64,000 nucleotides of DNA from Caballeronia telluris. Its GTDB lineage: Bacteria > Pseudomonadota > Gammaproteobacteria > Burkholderiales > Burkholderiaceae. The stretch is taken from NCBI RefSeq assembly GCF_001544495.1, contig NZ_FCNZ02000020.1:1-64000 (forward strand). The letters are read 5' to 3'. The translations under genes and the position numbers were made by a program. The notes below the pieces were generated by a model. The model did not search any database. It saw only the letters and a program-made list of their open reading frames with translations, and was not told the DNA's origin. Position 1 is the stretch's first letter; each line of letters begins with the position of its first letter. Below, piece by piece: positions 8,343-15,999 of the stretch.

Positions 8343-9405
8343 CGTCTGCCTCGTAGCGAAGGGAAACCCGCGCGCCCTTTTCGGGCATCGCGGCGTGATT
8401 GCGCTGCATCGTGACGAGCACGGGCTCTTCGGGATAAGCGTCGAGCGCGACGGACACCGAAAGCACCGCGCCGTACCATTCGACCGACACAATCGCGCCA
8501 TGCAGTGCCCCGGCGCCGAGCGGCACGATCGCGAGCCGCTCGGGCCGCACGCACGCGACGCGCTCGCGTTCCGCATGCCGCGCGTCGCCGACCGGGAACA
8601 CCACGCGCGGCGGCAGCAAATTCGCCGCACCGAGATAGCGCGCGACGAAGCCGTCGACGGGCGCGTCGTACAACTCGCGCGGCGTGCCCAGTTGCGCGAT
8701 GCGGCCGTCGCGCATCAGAAGCGTGCGGTCGGAGAGAACGAGCGCGTCGTCCTGATCGTGCGTCACGCAGACGATCGTCAGGTTCGGCAGACGTTCGTGC
8801 AGCGCCTTCAACTCGGAGCGCACTGAGGCGCGCAGGTTGGCATCGAGCGCGGAAAGCGGCTCGTCGAGCAGCAGCACGTCCGGCTCGATCACGAGCGCGC
8901 GCGCCAGCGCCACGCGCTGCTGCATGCCGCCCGACAGTTGCGCGGGCATCACGTGACCGGCGTCGCCGAGTTGCACGAGCTTGAGCGCATCGGCGACGCG
9001 CCGCGCGACCTCGCCCGCCTTCAGGCGCCGCGCGCGCAGTCCGAACGCGACGTTCTCGAACACGGACAGATGCGGAAAGAGCGCATAGCTCTGGAACAGC
9101 AGCCCGAGATTGCGCTGATGCGGCGCGACGTGCGTCAGATCGCGGCCCGCGACGGTCAGCGTGCCCGCGAGACCGTCGGCGGCGACGAAACCCGCGATGA
9201 AGCGCAAGAGCGTGGTCTTGCCGCAGCCGCTCTTGCCGAGCACGGTCAGCAGTTCGCCGCGCTGGATCGTGAGCGACAGGTCGTCGAGCACGGTGCGCGT
9301 ATCGAAACGCACGGTCAGCCGGTCGATGTGCACGCCCGCGGCGCCGTGCGTGCGGCTCGCCGCGCCGTCCTCGCGGACGACCGGCGCAAGAGCGAGCGTG
9401 TTCAC
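8320..9405 (-). CDS. phnT: 2-aminoethylphosphonate ABC transporter, ATP-binding protein (PhnT)
   Basis: 361-residue ABC ATPase. Walker A is GKSGCGKTT near 57-65, the Q-loop is LLFQSYALFPHL near 102, the signature is LSGGMQQR near 157, Walker B with the catalytic Glu is VLLLDEP near 177, and the H-loop is VCVTHDQDDAL near 210. A C-terminal TOBE-like regulatory domain (about 265-361) is typical of the CysA/PotA/FbpC branch. Cytoplasmic; it energises PhnUV. Its ATG overlaps the phnS stop by four bases and its end overlaps phnU, making one tightly packed operon. Confidence 0.9.
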   Translation of the reverse strand: MNTLALAPVVREDGAASRTHGAAGVHIDRLTVRFDTRTVLDDLSLTIQRGELLTVLGKSGCGKTTLLRFIAGFVAADGLAGTLTVAGRDLTHVAPHQRNLGLLFQSYALFPHLSVFENVAFGLRARRLKAGEVARRVADALKLVQLGDAGHVMPAQLSGGMQQRVALARALVIEPDVLLLDEPLSALDANLRASVRSELKALHERLPNLTIVCVTHDQDDALVLSDRTLLMRDGRIAQLGTPRELYDAPVDGFVARYLGAANLLPPRVVFPVGDARHAERERVACVRPERLAIVPLGAGALHGAIVSVEWYGAVLSVSVALDAYPEEPVLVTMQRNHAAMPEKGARVSLRYEADDVVLVRP

Positions 9406-10475
9406 GACTTCGGCTTGACGACTTCGACCTGCTTGCCGGAATTGCCGATCACCTCGTTCTTCCAGCGCGCCGTCCAGCCCGCTTTCTTCTCCATCACCTG
9501 ATTCCAGTCGACCGGAATCAGCTTCACGCCCGCGATCGCCTGCTTGACGGCCTCGCCGTTCTTGCCGGCGAGCGGCACGTCGTTACGGCCCGGAATGCCG
9601 TAGATGTCCGGCACCTTCGATTGCACGTCCGTCGACATCAGATAGTCGATCAGCTTCTTGCCCGCCGCCTGGTTCGGCCCGCTCTTGACGAGGCCGATGC
9701 CGTACGGCAACTGGAACGTGGTCGGCGCTTCGCCGGCCTTGTGCGAAAGGAACAGCGGCTTGATCGACAGACCGCCGTTGGCGGCATCGTCGAGGTCCAT
9801 TTGCAGGTCGCCGTTCGCGAACGCGATCTCGTTGCGCGAAAGCAGCACGTCGAGGTAGCCCGTGCCCTTCGTGTGGAATTTGGCGCTCTGCTCCAGCGTC
9901 TTCAGGTAGTCGAACGCCTTCTCCTCGCCCATCAGCGCCGAGGTCAGGATGATGACCGCCATGCCGTCGCCGGCCGTCGCCGGATTCGAATACGCGATCT
10001 TGCCGCCGTAATCCGGATGCAGCAGATCGGCGAAGGTTTTCGGCGCCGTCTTCGTGACTTCGGGATTGATCGCAAACGAGAAATAGTTGTTGACGAAGGT
10101 CGCCCACGCGCCGTCGGGCGCCTTCGCGATCGCCGGCACGTTCTTGTAGTTCACGCTCTGATACGGCTGCAAAAGCCCCGACTGCGACGCCTGCTGGATG
10201 AACGGCGGCAGCGTGACGATCACATCGGCCTTCGGCGAATCCTTCTCGACCGTCGCGCGGTTCACGACTTCCCCGCTGCCCGCCGTGACGATGTTGACCT
10301 TGACGCCCTCCTTCTTCTCGAACGCGGGCAGCACGTTCTTGTACAGATTTTCGAGGCCGTCGGCGGTATACAGGACGACGGCGTCTGCGGCTTGAACGGG
10401 CATGGCGGCTGCCGACAGCGCAGTGACGGCGAGCGCCGGCAACAGGCCGCGCGCGAAGGATGGGATCCGGGTCAT
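9402..10475 (-). CDS. phnS: 2-aminoethylphosphonate ABC transporter, periplasmic binding protein (PhnS)
   Basis: 357 residues from the ATG at 10475 (MTRIPSFARGLLPALAVTAL), which gives a clean signal peptide ending near MPVQA-ADAV; an in-frame ATG 13 codons upstream spoils it. The mature protein begins DAVVLYTADGLENLYKNVLPAFEKKEGVKVNIV, the type of start seen in iron(III)/AEP-type solute-binding proteins. VTAGSGEVVNRATVEKDSPKADVIVTLPPFIQQA follows and is characteristic of annotated PhnS proteins. It captures 2-aminoethylphosphonate in the periplasm for PhnTUV. No AEP-degrading genes (phnW, phnX) or phnR regulator are in the window. Confidence 0.87.
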   Translation of the reverse strand: MTRIPSFARGLLPALAVTALSAAAMPVQAADAVVLYTADGLENLYKNVLPAFEKKEGVKVNIVTAGSGEVVNRATVEKDSPKADVIVTLPPFIQQASQSGLLQPYQSVNYKNVPAIAKAPDGAWATFVNNYFSFAINPEVTKTAPKTFADLLHPDYGGKIAYSNPATAGDGMAVIILTSALMGEEKAFDYLKTLEQSAKFHTKGTGYLDVLLSRNEIAFANGDLQMDLDDAANGGLSIKPLFLSHKAGEAPTTFQLPYGIGLVKSGPNQAAGKKLIDYLMSTDVQSKVPDIYGIPGRNDVPLAGKNGEAVKQAIAGVKLIPVDWNQVMEKKAGWTARWKNEVIGNSGKQVEVVKPKS

Positions 10476-10699
10476 GGTCTCTCTGGTCGAAGCGGGGTCG
10501 ATGAAAACGGACACCGGCGTGGCGCCGGATGTCGATCGACGGAAGCATCGCCGAACTTCGTGACATCGCCGTGACGTTCATCGGAACGCCGCGTCAACCC
10601 GCGCGCGTTCAACGCATTCTTTCCGGAGCGTGACCAATCGGTGCGCGTTCGGTTGCTAGACTGGACGCCTGACGTTCCACTTCCAGACAGGGCTTTAAG

Positions 10700-10885
10700 A
10701 TGTATAAAAAAGGCGTCGTCATCGAGATTCAGTTTCCGCCCGGGCGTCTGAACGACGCGGCCGGCGACCCGTACTGGATCGACCTGACGCTCGACGAAGC
10801 GCGCAGGCTCCACGACCAGCTCGCCGCGCGCTTCGCCCGCGACGCGCGCGCGAACCAGCCGCTCGACACGTTCTCCATCGAGTGA
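10700..10885 (+). CDS. Small hypothetical protein, 61 aa
   Basis: Unrecognised 61-residue acidic/basic protein (MYKKGVVIEIQFPPGRLNDA...LDEARRLHDQLAARFARDAR). It begins with a predicted beta-strand pair, followed by an amphipathic helix, and has no signal peptide or membrane segment. It lies in the 600-bp gap between the divergent phnS promoter side and the minus-strand RNA-binding gene. Codon usage is GC3-rich like its neighbours, which favours a real gene. The Shine-Dalgarno is weak (AGGGC). Function unknown. Confidence 0.5.
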   Translation: MYKKGVVIEIQFPPGRLNDAAGDPYWIDLTLDEARRLHDQLAARFARDARANQPLDTFSIE

Positions 10886-10972
10886 CGCGCGCGGCGCGTC
10901 AGTCTGCCGAGTCCGGGTGCCTTCCGTTCGGGTCGACCTGTCGCGCCTTTTTCGCGCGCGACGCGCGGTCAC

Positions 10973-11004
10973 AAAAAAACCGGTGCATTCGACTGCACCG
11001 GTTT
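10973..11004 (-). terminator. Rho-independent terminator
   Basis: Perfect 11-bp stem (10977-10987 with 10994-11004) with a 6-base loop. On the minus strand it is followed by a run of seven T. It lies 75 bp past the stop of the minus-strand gene at 11079-11345 and would end that two-gene transcript. Confidence 0.8.
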
Positions 11005-11078
11005 CCTGAAACGAAACGAATCGAAGAATCGGAGTGGTTCGACGCACGCACATCCGGTTCATCGGCCGTCGACGCGCG

Positions 11079-11345
11079 CTAATGCAGCCGCGTCGATGCG
11101 TCGCCGGATGCGGACGCCCGGGCGCGCAACGGCGTGTCGCGCAGACGCCGCCGGGACAGACGCTGCGCGATCACTTCGCCGATATACGGCAGGTCGGTCG
11201 TGAGCGTGGCATCGGCGTAGGCGTCGGGCGTACCCGCGCCGTAGACCTCGATCGCCGACACATAGTTGCCCAACTCGTTTTCCAGAAAGCGCCGGACCTC
11301 GGAAGCGGCGCACCGTGGCGGAAGATTCCAGATCAACAGATGCAT
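11079..11345 (-). CDS. Small RRM-like RNA-binding protein
   Basis: 88 residues from the ATG at 11345. The first strand MHLLIWNLPPRC resembles the RNP2 strand of an RNA recognition motif and is followed by a helix (SEVRRFLENELGNYVSAIEVY). The second half carries DLPYIGEVIAQRLSRRRLRD. The usual aromatic RNP1 residues are not obvious. Small RRM-like proteins of this shape are common in Burkholderiales. It is preceded 5 bp upstream by a tiny membrane-protein frame on the same strand and followed by a strong terminator. Function is probably RNA binding; the target is unknown. Confidence 0.65.
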   Translation of the reverse strand: MHLLIWNLPPRCAASEVRRFLENELGNYVSAIEVYGAGTPDAYADATLTTDLPYIGEVIAQRLSRRRLRDTPLRARASASGDASTRLH

Positions 11346-11350
11346 GGCGC

Positions 11351-11476
11351 TCACCGTTCGCGGTACGCGCCCGAGCGCGGCGCGATGCGCACCGGCTGCA
11401 GGCGCGCGCGGCGGCTCATCGCGGCATGGAAAAGGCTCGCGCCAGCGAGCACGACGCAGAAGGACAGAACGATCAT
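11351..11476 (-). CDS. Predicted 41-aa membrane microprotein
   Basis: 41-codon frame starting at the ATG at 11476. Its product starts MIVLSFCVVLAGASLFHAAM, a single hydrophobic helix, followed by a basic tail (SRRARLQPVRIAPRSGAYRER). A GGAG sequence lies at a suitable distance upstream. The stop is only 5 bases before the ATG of the RRM-like gene, an arrangement typical of translational coupling. The other long frame over this stretch (to 11501) is an N-terminal extension of the RRM gene and gives a less protein-like sequence. The topology rule predicts the basic C-terminus in the cytoplasm. Confidence 0.45.
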   Translation of the reverse strand: MIVLSFCVVLAGASLFHAAMSRRARLQPVRIAPRSGAYRER

Positions 11477-11604
11477 CGGGGCTCCACGGGACTATTTTCA
11501 AGACAAATACATGTTAGTCACGGGAACGCGTGTTGCCGTGCGACATTTCGACTTTTTAGTCGTCGGAAAGCCGCGTCAAGCGGACATCGCCGGTGCCGCC
11601 GGAT

Positions 11605-12012
11605 TCAGCGCGCTTTCGCGAGGTCGCCCGCGCTGACCCAGTAGCTCATCCTGTCGCTCGGCGGGCGCACGAGAACGGCGCTCGGATCGTCGACGCCGTC
11701 GTCGCGGACCGTGCACACGCGCAGGCCGTCGCGCAGCAGTTTGACCTGCCCGCTGTCGGCGAACAGCGCGAGATGCTGCGCCGTCACCGGATGCAACTGA
11801 CGGTAGACGTCGAAGCTGATCGCGCCGGGCGTATCGCCGACGATCGTCATCGCCTGTCCTTTTCCGCACTCGGACGACGCCGTGCCGTGTTTGACGCCGG
11901 GCTGCGCCGCCGCGCCGTGGCTCGCGATGGCGAGCGCCGCCACGCCGAGCGCGGTCAGCGTGAACCGGACGGCCGCGATGCGCTTGTGCGCGTGATCGAG
12001 CATTGCCTGCAT
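11605..12012 (-). CDS. Hypothetical exported protein
   Basis: 135 residues from the ATG at 12012, selected because GGAGAAATTTC precedes it; an upstream ATG at 12054 overlaps the neighbouring gene. Residues about 1-38 form a signal peptide (basic RIAAVRF, hydrophobic TLTALGVAALAIASHG, cut near AAAQ). The mature part has two cysteines far apart (in SSECGKGQ and RVCTVRDDG), perhaps a disulfide, and a C-terminal RPPSDRMSYWVSAGDLAKAR. I do not recognise the family. It follows the secreted HNH-like gene with a 28-bp gap, so they may be co-expressed. Confidence 0.6.
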   Translation of the reverse strand: MQAMLDHAHKRIAAVRFTLTALGVAALAIASHGAAAQPGVKHGTASSECGKGQAMTIVGDTPGAISFDVYRQLHPVTAQHLALFADSGQVKLLRDGLRVCTVRDDGVDDPSAVLVRPPSDRMSYWVSAGDLAKAR

Positions 12013-12040
12013 GAAATTTCTCCGGGTTCGGTGGTTTCGT

Positions 12041-12556
12041 TCATGAGCCCGCACACGTCAGGCTCGAGAGATTCGGGTAGCGATTCGACCAGTCGCCCGC
12101 GATGGCCGCCTGCGCCACGGCGAGCGTGATGTCGCCGGTGCAGACGCAGCGTTTCAGGAACACCGCGAGCCGTTCCTTGCGGCGCTGGCCGCTGCGTCCT
12201 TCCCAGGGCCGCAGATCGAGATTCGCCGGCGCGCTCGCGAGGCCGCCGAGCAGCACCGGAATCCGGTGATCGAGCGCGTATTCGGACGCGAAAGCGTCGT
12301 CGATGCCGCGCTGCTTCAGGAGACGCTGCTTCTGGCGCATCTGCACGTCGAAGGACGGCGACACCCGGTCGGCATAGCCCGGCACACAAATCGTGTCGAC
12401 GATGGTCGTCTGCGTGACGTGCGGATCGAGCCAGTCGCCCCGCTGCGCGAACGACGGCGCGGCGCCGAGCGCGGGCGCGAGGAGCGCGAGCGCCGCCGCC
12501 GCGCGCAACGCGCGGCCCGGGCGCTGCGAGCAAGCCAGGATATGCCTTCGATTCAT
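12041..12556 (-). CDS. Exported HNH-like (betabetaalpha-metal) protein
   Basis: 171 residues with a signal peptide (ALRAAAALALLAPALGAAPSFA-Q). The central segment YALDHRIPVLLGGLASAPANLDLRPWEG has the D-H...N spacing of HNH/betabetaalpha-Me nucleases: the catalytic His follows Asp, and an Asn lies about 18 residues later before LRPW. The C-terminal part (RKERLAVFLKRCVCTGDITLAVAQAAIAGDWSNRYPNL) matches the helical end seen in small periplasmic proteins of this group. Four cysteines could form disulfides. A nuclease role is inferred from the motif only; it could also be a non-catalytic relative. The Shine-Dalgarno is weak. Confidence 0.6.
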   Translation of the reverse strand: MNRRHILACSQRPGRALRAAAALALLAPALGAAPSFAQRGDWLDPHVTQTTIVDTICVPGYADRVSPSFDVQMRQKQRLLKQRGIDDAFASEYALDHRIPVLLGGLASAPANLDLRPWEGRSGQRRKERLAVFLKRCVCTGDITLAVAQAAIAGDWSNRYPNLSSLTCAGS

Positions 12557-12662
12557 GCGTCGGTTGGGGCGCGTGCGATGCGCGGCAAATGCGCGGACCT
12601 ATTATTGAGACAAGTGAAAGGTCCATTAAAACACACGCTGATCGGCGGGCGCCGCGCCGTCG

Positions 12663-15600
12663 TCACGCAACGCGGAGCGCCAGCGCCGCGCCGAGCGCGT
12701 CGCCTGCGTCGACGAACGCGCGAAATGCCGCCGCGATGTCTTCGTCGTCCTCGCCATTGCGGTCCTCGTCGAGCGCGCGCTCGCAGGCGAGTTGCAGCGC
12801 GAGACAAGCCTCGGAGAAAGGCTTCGCGCCGACGATCACGGCCGCGCCCTTCATGCGGTGCGCCGTCTCGTAGAGGCGCGCGTAGTCGCAGGCTTCCATC
12901 GCCTCGCGGGCCAGGTCGAAGTCGAGCGCGTTCGCCTCCTGAAGCGCGTCGACGAGCGAGGCGGACTGCGCGCCGAAAGCGTCGATCGCTGCGCGGTCGT
13001 AGGCCTCCCGATGAGCCGGGGCGGGCGTCGGCGCGGGTTCCGCTGCCGGCTCCCGCCGCGACGCCTCGCTGCCTACGATCGATGCCAGCGCCGAGCGCAG
13101 GTCGTCCAGTCCGACGGGCTTGACCAGGCACAAGGTCATGCCCGACTCGATCGCCAGCGCGGCCGCCTCGGCCTGCGCGTCGGCCGTCACGCCGACGATC
13201 GGCACCGCGCCGCCCGCCTTCGTCTGCGCTTCCCGCGCGCGGATCCTGCGCGCGACTTCCTCGCCGCGCATCACCGGCATCGAACAGTCGAGCAGGATCA
13301 GGTCGAATGATGCGGGATTCGCCTGCCATAGCGACAGGCCCGCGCCGCCGTCGCTGGCGCATTCGACCGTGCAGCCCAGTTCCGCGAGCTGGCTGCCGAG
13401 GACGATGCGGTTCGCCAGGTGATCGTCGATGACGAGCACGTGCAGGCCCGCGAGCCGCGCGCGCTCCGCGTCCGCCTGCGAGCCCGCCGCCGCTGCACCC
13501 GCCGCGGCGCCGGGCTGCTCCGCGGGTTCGGCCGCGGGAAGGACGAGCCGCACCGTGAACCGGCTGCCGCGCCCCGGCTCGCTCGCGACCTCGATGGTTC
13601 CGCCCATCATCGTGACGAGGCGCCGGCAGATCGAGAGCCCGAGCCCCGTGCCGCCGAAGCGCTCTGTGCGGACGTCGTGCACCTGCACGAACGGCGCGAA
13701 GAGCTTCGCCTGCTGCTGCGGCGTCATGCCGATGCCGCTATCGGACACGGCCAGCACCACCTCGCGGCTGCCGTCCGCGATCTCGCCCGCACGGTAGGCG
13801 AGCGTCACGCGGCCTTGCGCGGTGAACTTGATCGCGTTCGACAGCAGGTTGCCGACGACCTGCCGCAGACGCAGCGCATCGGCCTCGACCCACGCGGAAC
13901 CTGGCACGTCGCCGTTCTCGAGCGCGAGCGCCACGCCCTTGCTGCGCGCCGCCTGATCGTAGATCGCCGCGACGCTCGCCGCCCACGCGTTCAGTTCCAG
14001 CGGCGCGGGCGCGAGCACGAGCCGCTCCGCCTCCATCTTCGCGACATCGAGAATATCGTCGATCAGGCCGAGCAGGTCGCGCGCCGCCTGATGCGCCGTC
14101 GCGAGCGACCGTTCCCTCGACGCGCGGTCGCCCGGGTTGCGCAATTCGAGTTCGATCAGGCCGAGCACGGCGCTCATCGGCGTGCGGATTTCGTGGCTCA
14201 TCGTCGCGAGGAACGTCGACTTGGCGCGATTCGCGGTCTCGGCCTCTTCCTTGGCCGCGCGCATCGCCGCCTCCGCCGCGATCCGGCGCGCGATCTGCGC
14301 GCGCAGCGACACCGCCCAGGCCCCGAGCAGCAGCAGTCCGCCCAGCCCGAGCGTCGCGCCGAGCGCAACCTGCGGGCGGCGCCGCTCCCAGACCGCCTCG
14401 GGATGTTCGCCGAGCGACCAGCGCCGGCGAATCGTGTCGAGTTCGGCGGGCTGCAGGTGATCGAGCGCGCGGCTCATGATGTCAGCGAGCTCCGGGTCGC
14501 GCGACGAAACGACGAAGCGGTACGGTACCGGCTCACTCGACAGCACGCCGGTGGTTTCGAGCCTGCCCCGATACGGGTTCGCGACCGCGTAATTCGCGAA
14601 GCCCATGTCGGCGACGGCCGCATCGGCGCGGCCGCTCGCGAGCATTTCGAAGAGCGCGTTGTAGTCGGCGACCTCGATCCGCCGCGCCGATGGCGCGTGC
14701 CTCTGCACGATCGAGCTGACGAAGTCGTTGGCCGTCACGGCGACGCGCGCGCCGGCCAGCGCCTCTGCGTTGCGGCGCGGCGCGGTGCCGACGCGGGTGA
14801 CGATCACGAGGAGACCCTCGCCATAGGGCCGGCTGCGCAGGAAGCCGTCGCTTTTTTCCGGTGCGTGGCGGAACGGCGTCAGCGCCGCCGTGCCGCTGTG
14901 CAGGTCCCGGTCGATCTCGCCCATCGAATCGCGCACGCGCGCCTCGAAGCGCAGACCCGTGACGCGCGCGATAGCCGCGAGGATGTCGACCGCGAATCCT
15001 GCAAGATGTCCGTTCGCGTCGCGGAAAGCGAGCGGCGCGGCGCGGCCGAGCATCGAATAATGCACGACGGGATGCGTCGCGATCCAGGCGCGGTCGGCTT
15101 CGGTGAGCTCGATCGGCTCGTCGAAGCTGATCGAGTTGGTCGTCGCGCCCCAGCGCGCACGAACTTCGAGCAGGAAACCCGGCGGCAGCGCGGCCAGCGC
15201 CGCGTCGACGCGTTCGCGCAACTGCGCCGCGCCCGGGCGGGCGGCGGCGAACGCGAAGCTGTAACCGCCTTCGTCGAATGACGCGAAATTCGTGATCCCG
15301 AGTTGGGTCAGGTCGAGGTGATCGATCGTGTAGGCCGTGGAAACGAAGTCGCCGACAAAGGCATCGGCGTCGCCGAGCGACACGGCCACGAGCGCGGCGC
15401 AGGTGTCGCGATAACCGACCGGCGTGGCATGCGGGTAAGCCGACAGGATCCGGGCTGGCGCGGTCTGTGCCTCGACATACGCGATGCGGCCCGTGCTCGG
15501 GCGTGCCATGCGCAGCGCGACGTAGACCTGCTTGGTCGGTATGTATGGGCGGCTCAGCAGGAGCGGCGTGCCGGTGTCGTTGCCCGTGGCGCTGGTGGCG

Positions 15601-15920
15601 GCGTCGATCTCGCCGCGCGCGAGCGCCTGGATCATCGCGGCGCGGTCCGGATACACGCGCCATTGCAGCGCGCTACCCATTGCCCGCGCGACTTCGCGGG
15701 CGTAATCGGCCGAGACGCCCTGCACGACGCTCGGGAGGGTCGGATCCGGCAACGTCGTCGCCGGTCCGCTCAGTTCCAGCGGCGGAACGATTCCGAGTAC
15801 CGCGCCCACGACGAACTGGCCGGGTTGGGCGGCGGCCGTCGCCGGGAGGGGAGTCGTCAGCAGCAGCGCGCAAAAAATGAAACGCGCCGTGCGCCATGCT
15901 TCTATTGTGAAACGAGACAC
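12663..15920 (-). CDS. BvgS/EvgS-like hybrid sensor histidine kinase
   Basis: About 1085 residues from GTG at 15920, which gives a tidy signal peptide; a TTG at 15956 in the same frame is also possible. Order: signal peptide, two tandem periplasmic SBP_bac_3 (Venus flytrap) domains (about 35-260 and 275-520), a transmembrane helix (VALGATLGLGGLLLLGAWAVSL), HisKA with the phospho-acceptor His576 in MSHEIRTPM, HATPase (NLLSNAIKF, DSGIGM, GGTGLGLSI), a receiver with Asp878 in LILLDCSMP, and a C-terminal HPt with His1021 in ETAHRMKG. There is no PAS between the membrane and HisKA, unlike BvgS. It presumably relays phosphate His-Asp-His to a separate response regulator, but none is encoded nearby. 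The neighbour is a fimbrial adhesin gene. Confidence 0.9.
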   Translation of the reverse strand: MSRFTIEAWRTARFIFCALLLTTPLPATAAAQPGQFVVGAVLGIVPPLELSGPATTLPDPTLPSVVQGVSADYAREVARAMGSALQWRVYPDRAAMIQALARGEIDAATSATGNDTGTPLLLSRPYIPTKQVYVALRMARPSTGRIAYVEAQTAPARILSAYPHATPVGYRDTCAALVAVSLGDADAFVGDFVSTAYTIDHLDLTQLGITNFASFDEGGYSFAFAAARPGAAQLRERVDAALAALPPGFLLEVRARWGATTNSISFDEPIELTEADRAWIATHPVVHYSMLGRAAPLAFRDANGHLAGFAVDILAAIARVTGLRFEARVRDSMGEIDRDLHSGTAALTPFRHAPEKSDGFLRSRPYGEGLLVIVTRVGTAPRRNAEALAGARVAVTANDFVSSIVQRHAPSARRIEVADYNALFEMLASGRADAAVADMGFANYAVANPYRGRLETTGVLSSEPVPYRFVVSSRDPELADIMSRALDHLQPAELDTIRRRWSLGEHPEAVWERRRPQVALGATLGLGGLLLLGAWAVSLRAQIARRIAAEAAMRAAKEEAETANRAKSTFLATMSHEIRTPMSAVLGLIELELRNPGDRASRERSLATAHQAARDLLGLIDDILDVAKMEAERLVLAPAPLELNAWAASVAAIYDQAARSKGVALALENGDVPGSAWVEADALRLRQVVGNLLSNAIKFTAQGRVTLAYRAGEIADGSREVVLAVSDSGIGMTPQQQAKLFAPFVQVHDVRTERFGGTGLGLSICRRLVTMMGGTIEVASEPGRGSRFTVRLVLPAAEPAEQPGAAAGAAAAGSQADAERARLAGLHVLVIDDHLANRIVLGSQLAELGCTVECASDGGAGLSLWQANPASFDLILLDCSMPVMRGEEVARRIRAREAQTKAGGAVPIVGVTADAQAEAAALAIESGMTLCLVKPVGLDDLRSALASIVGSEASRREPAAEPAPTPAPAHREAYDRAAIDAFGAQSASLVDALQEANALDFDLAREAMEACDYARLYETAHRMKGAAVIVGAKPFSEACLALQLACERALDEDRNGEDDEDIAAAFRAFVDAGDALGAALALRVA

Positions 15921-15999
15921 GTCGTATACCCGGATAACAATCCGCGAGTGTCTCAAAAACGCGGGGCGTAGGGAATGGTCAGATGTGGACGCCGAAGGG

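Noticed and set aside
13419..15281. 620-codon plus-strand open frame
   Set aside because: Antisense to the hybrid sensor kinase, whose domains are unmistakable; no ribosome binding site or domain in the antisense product.
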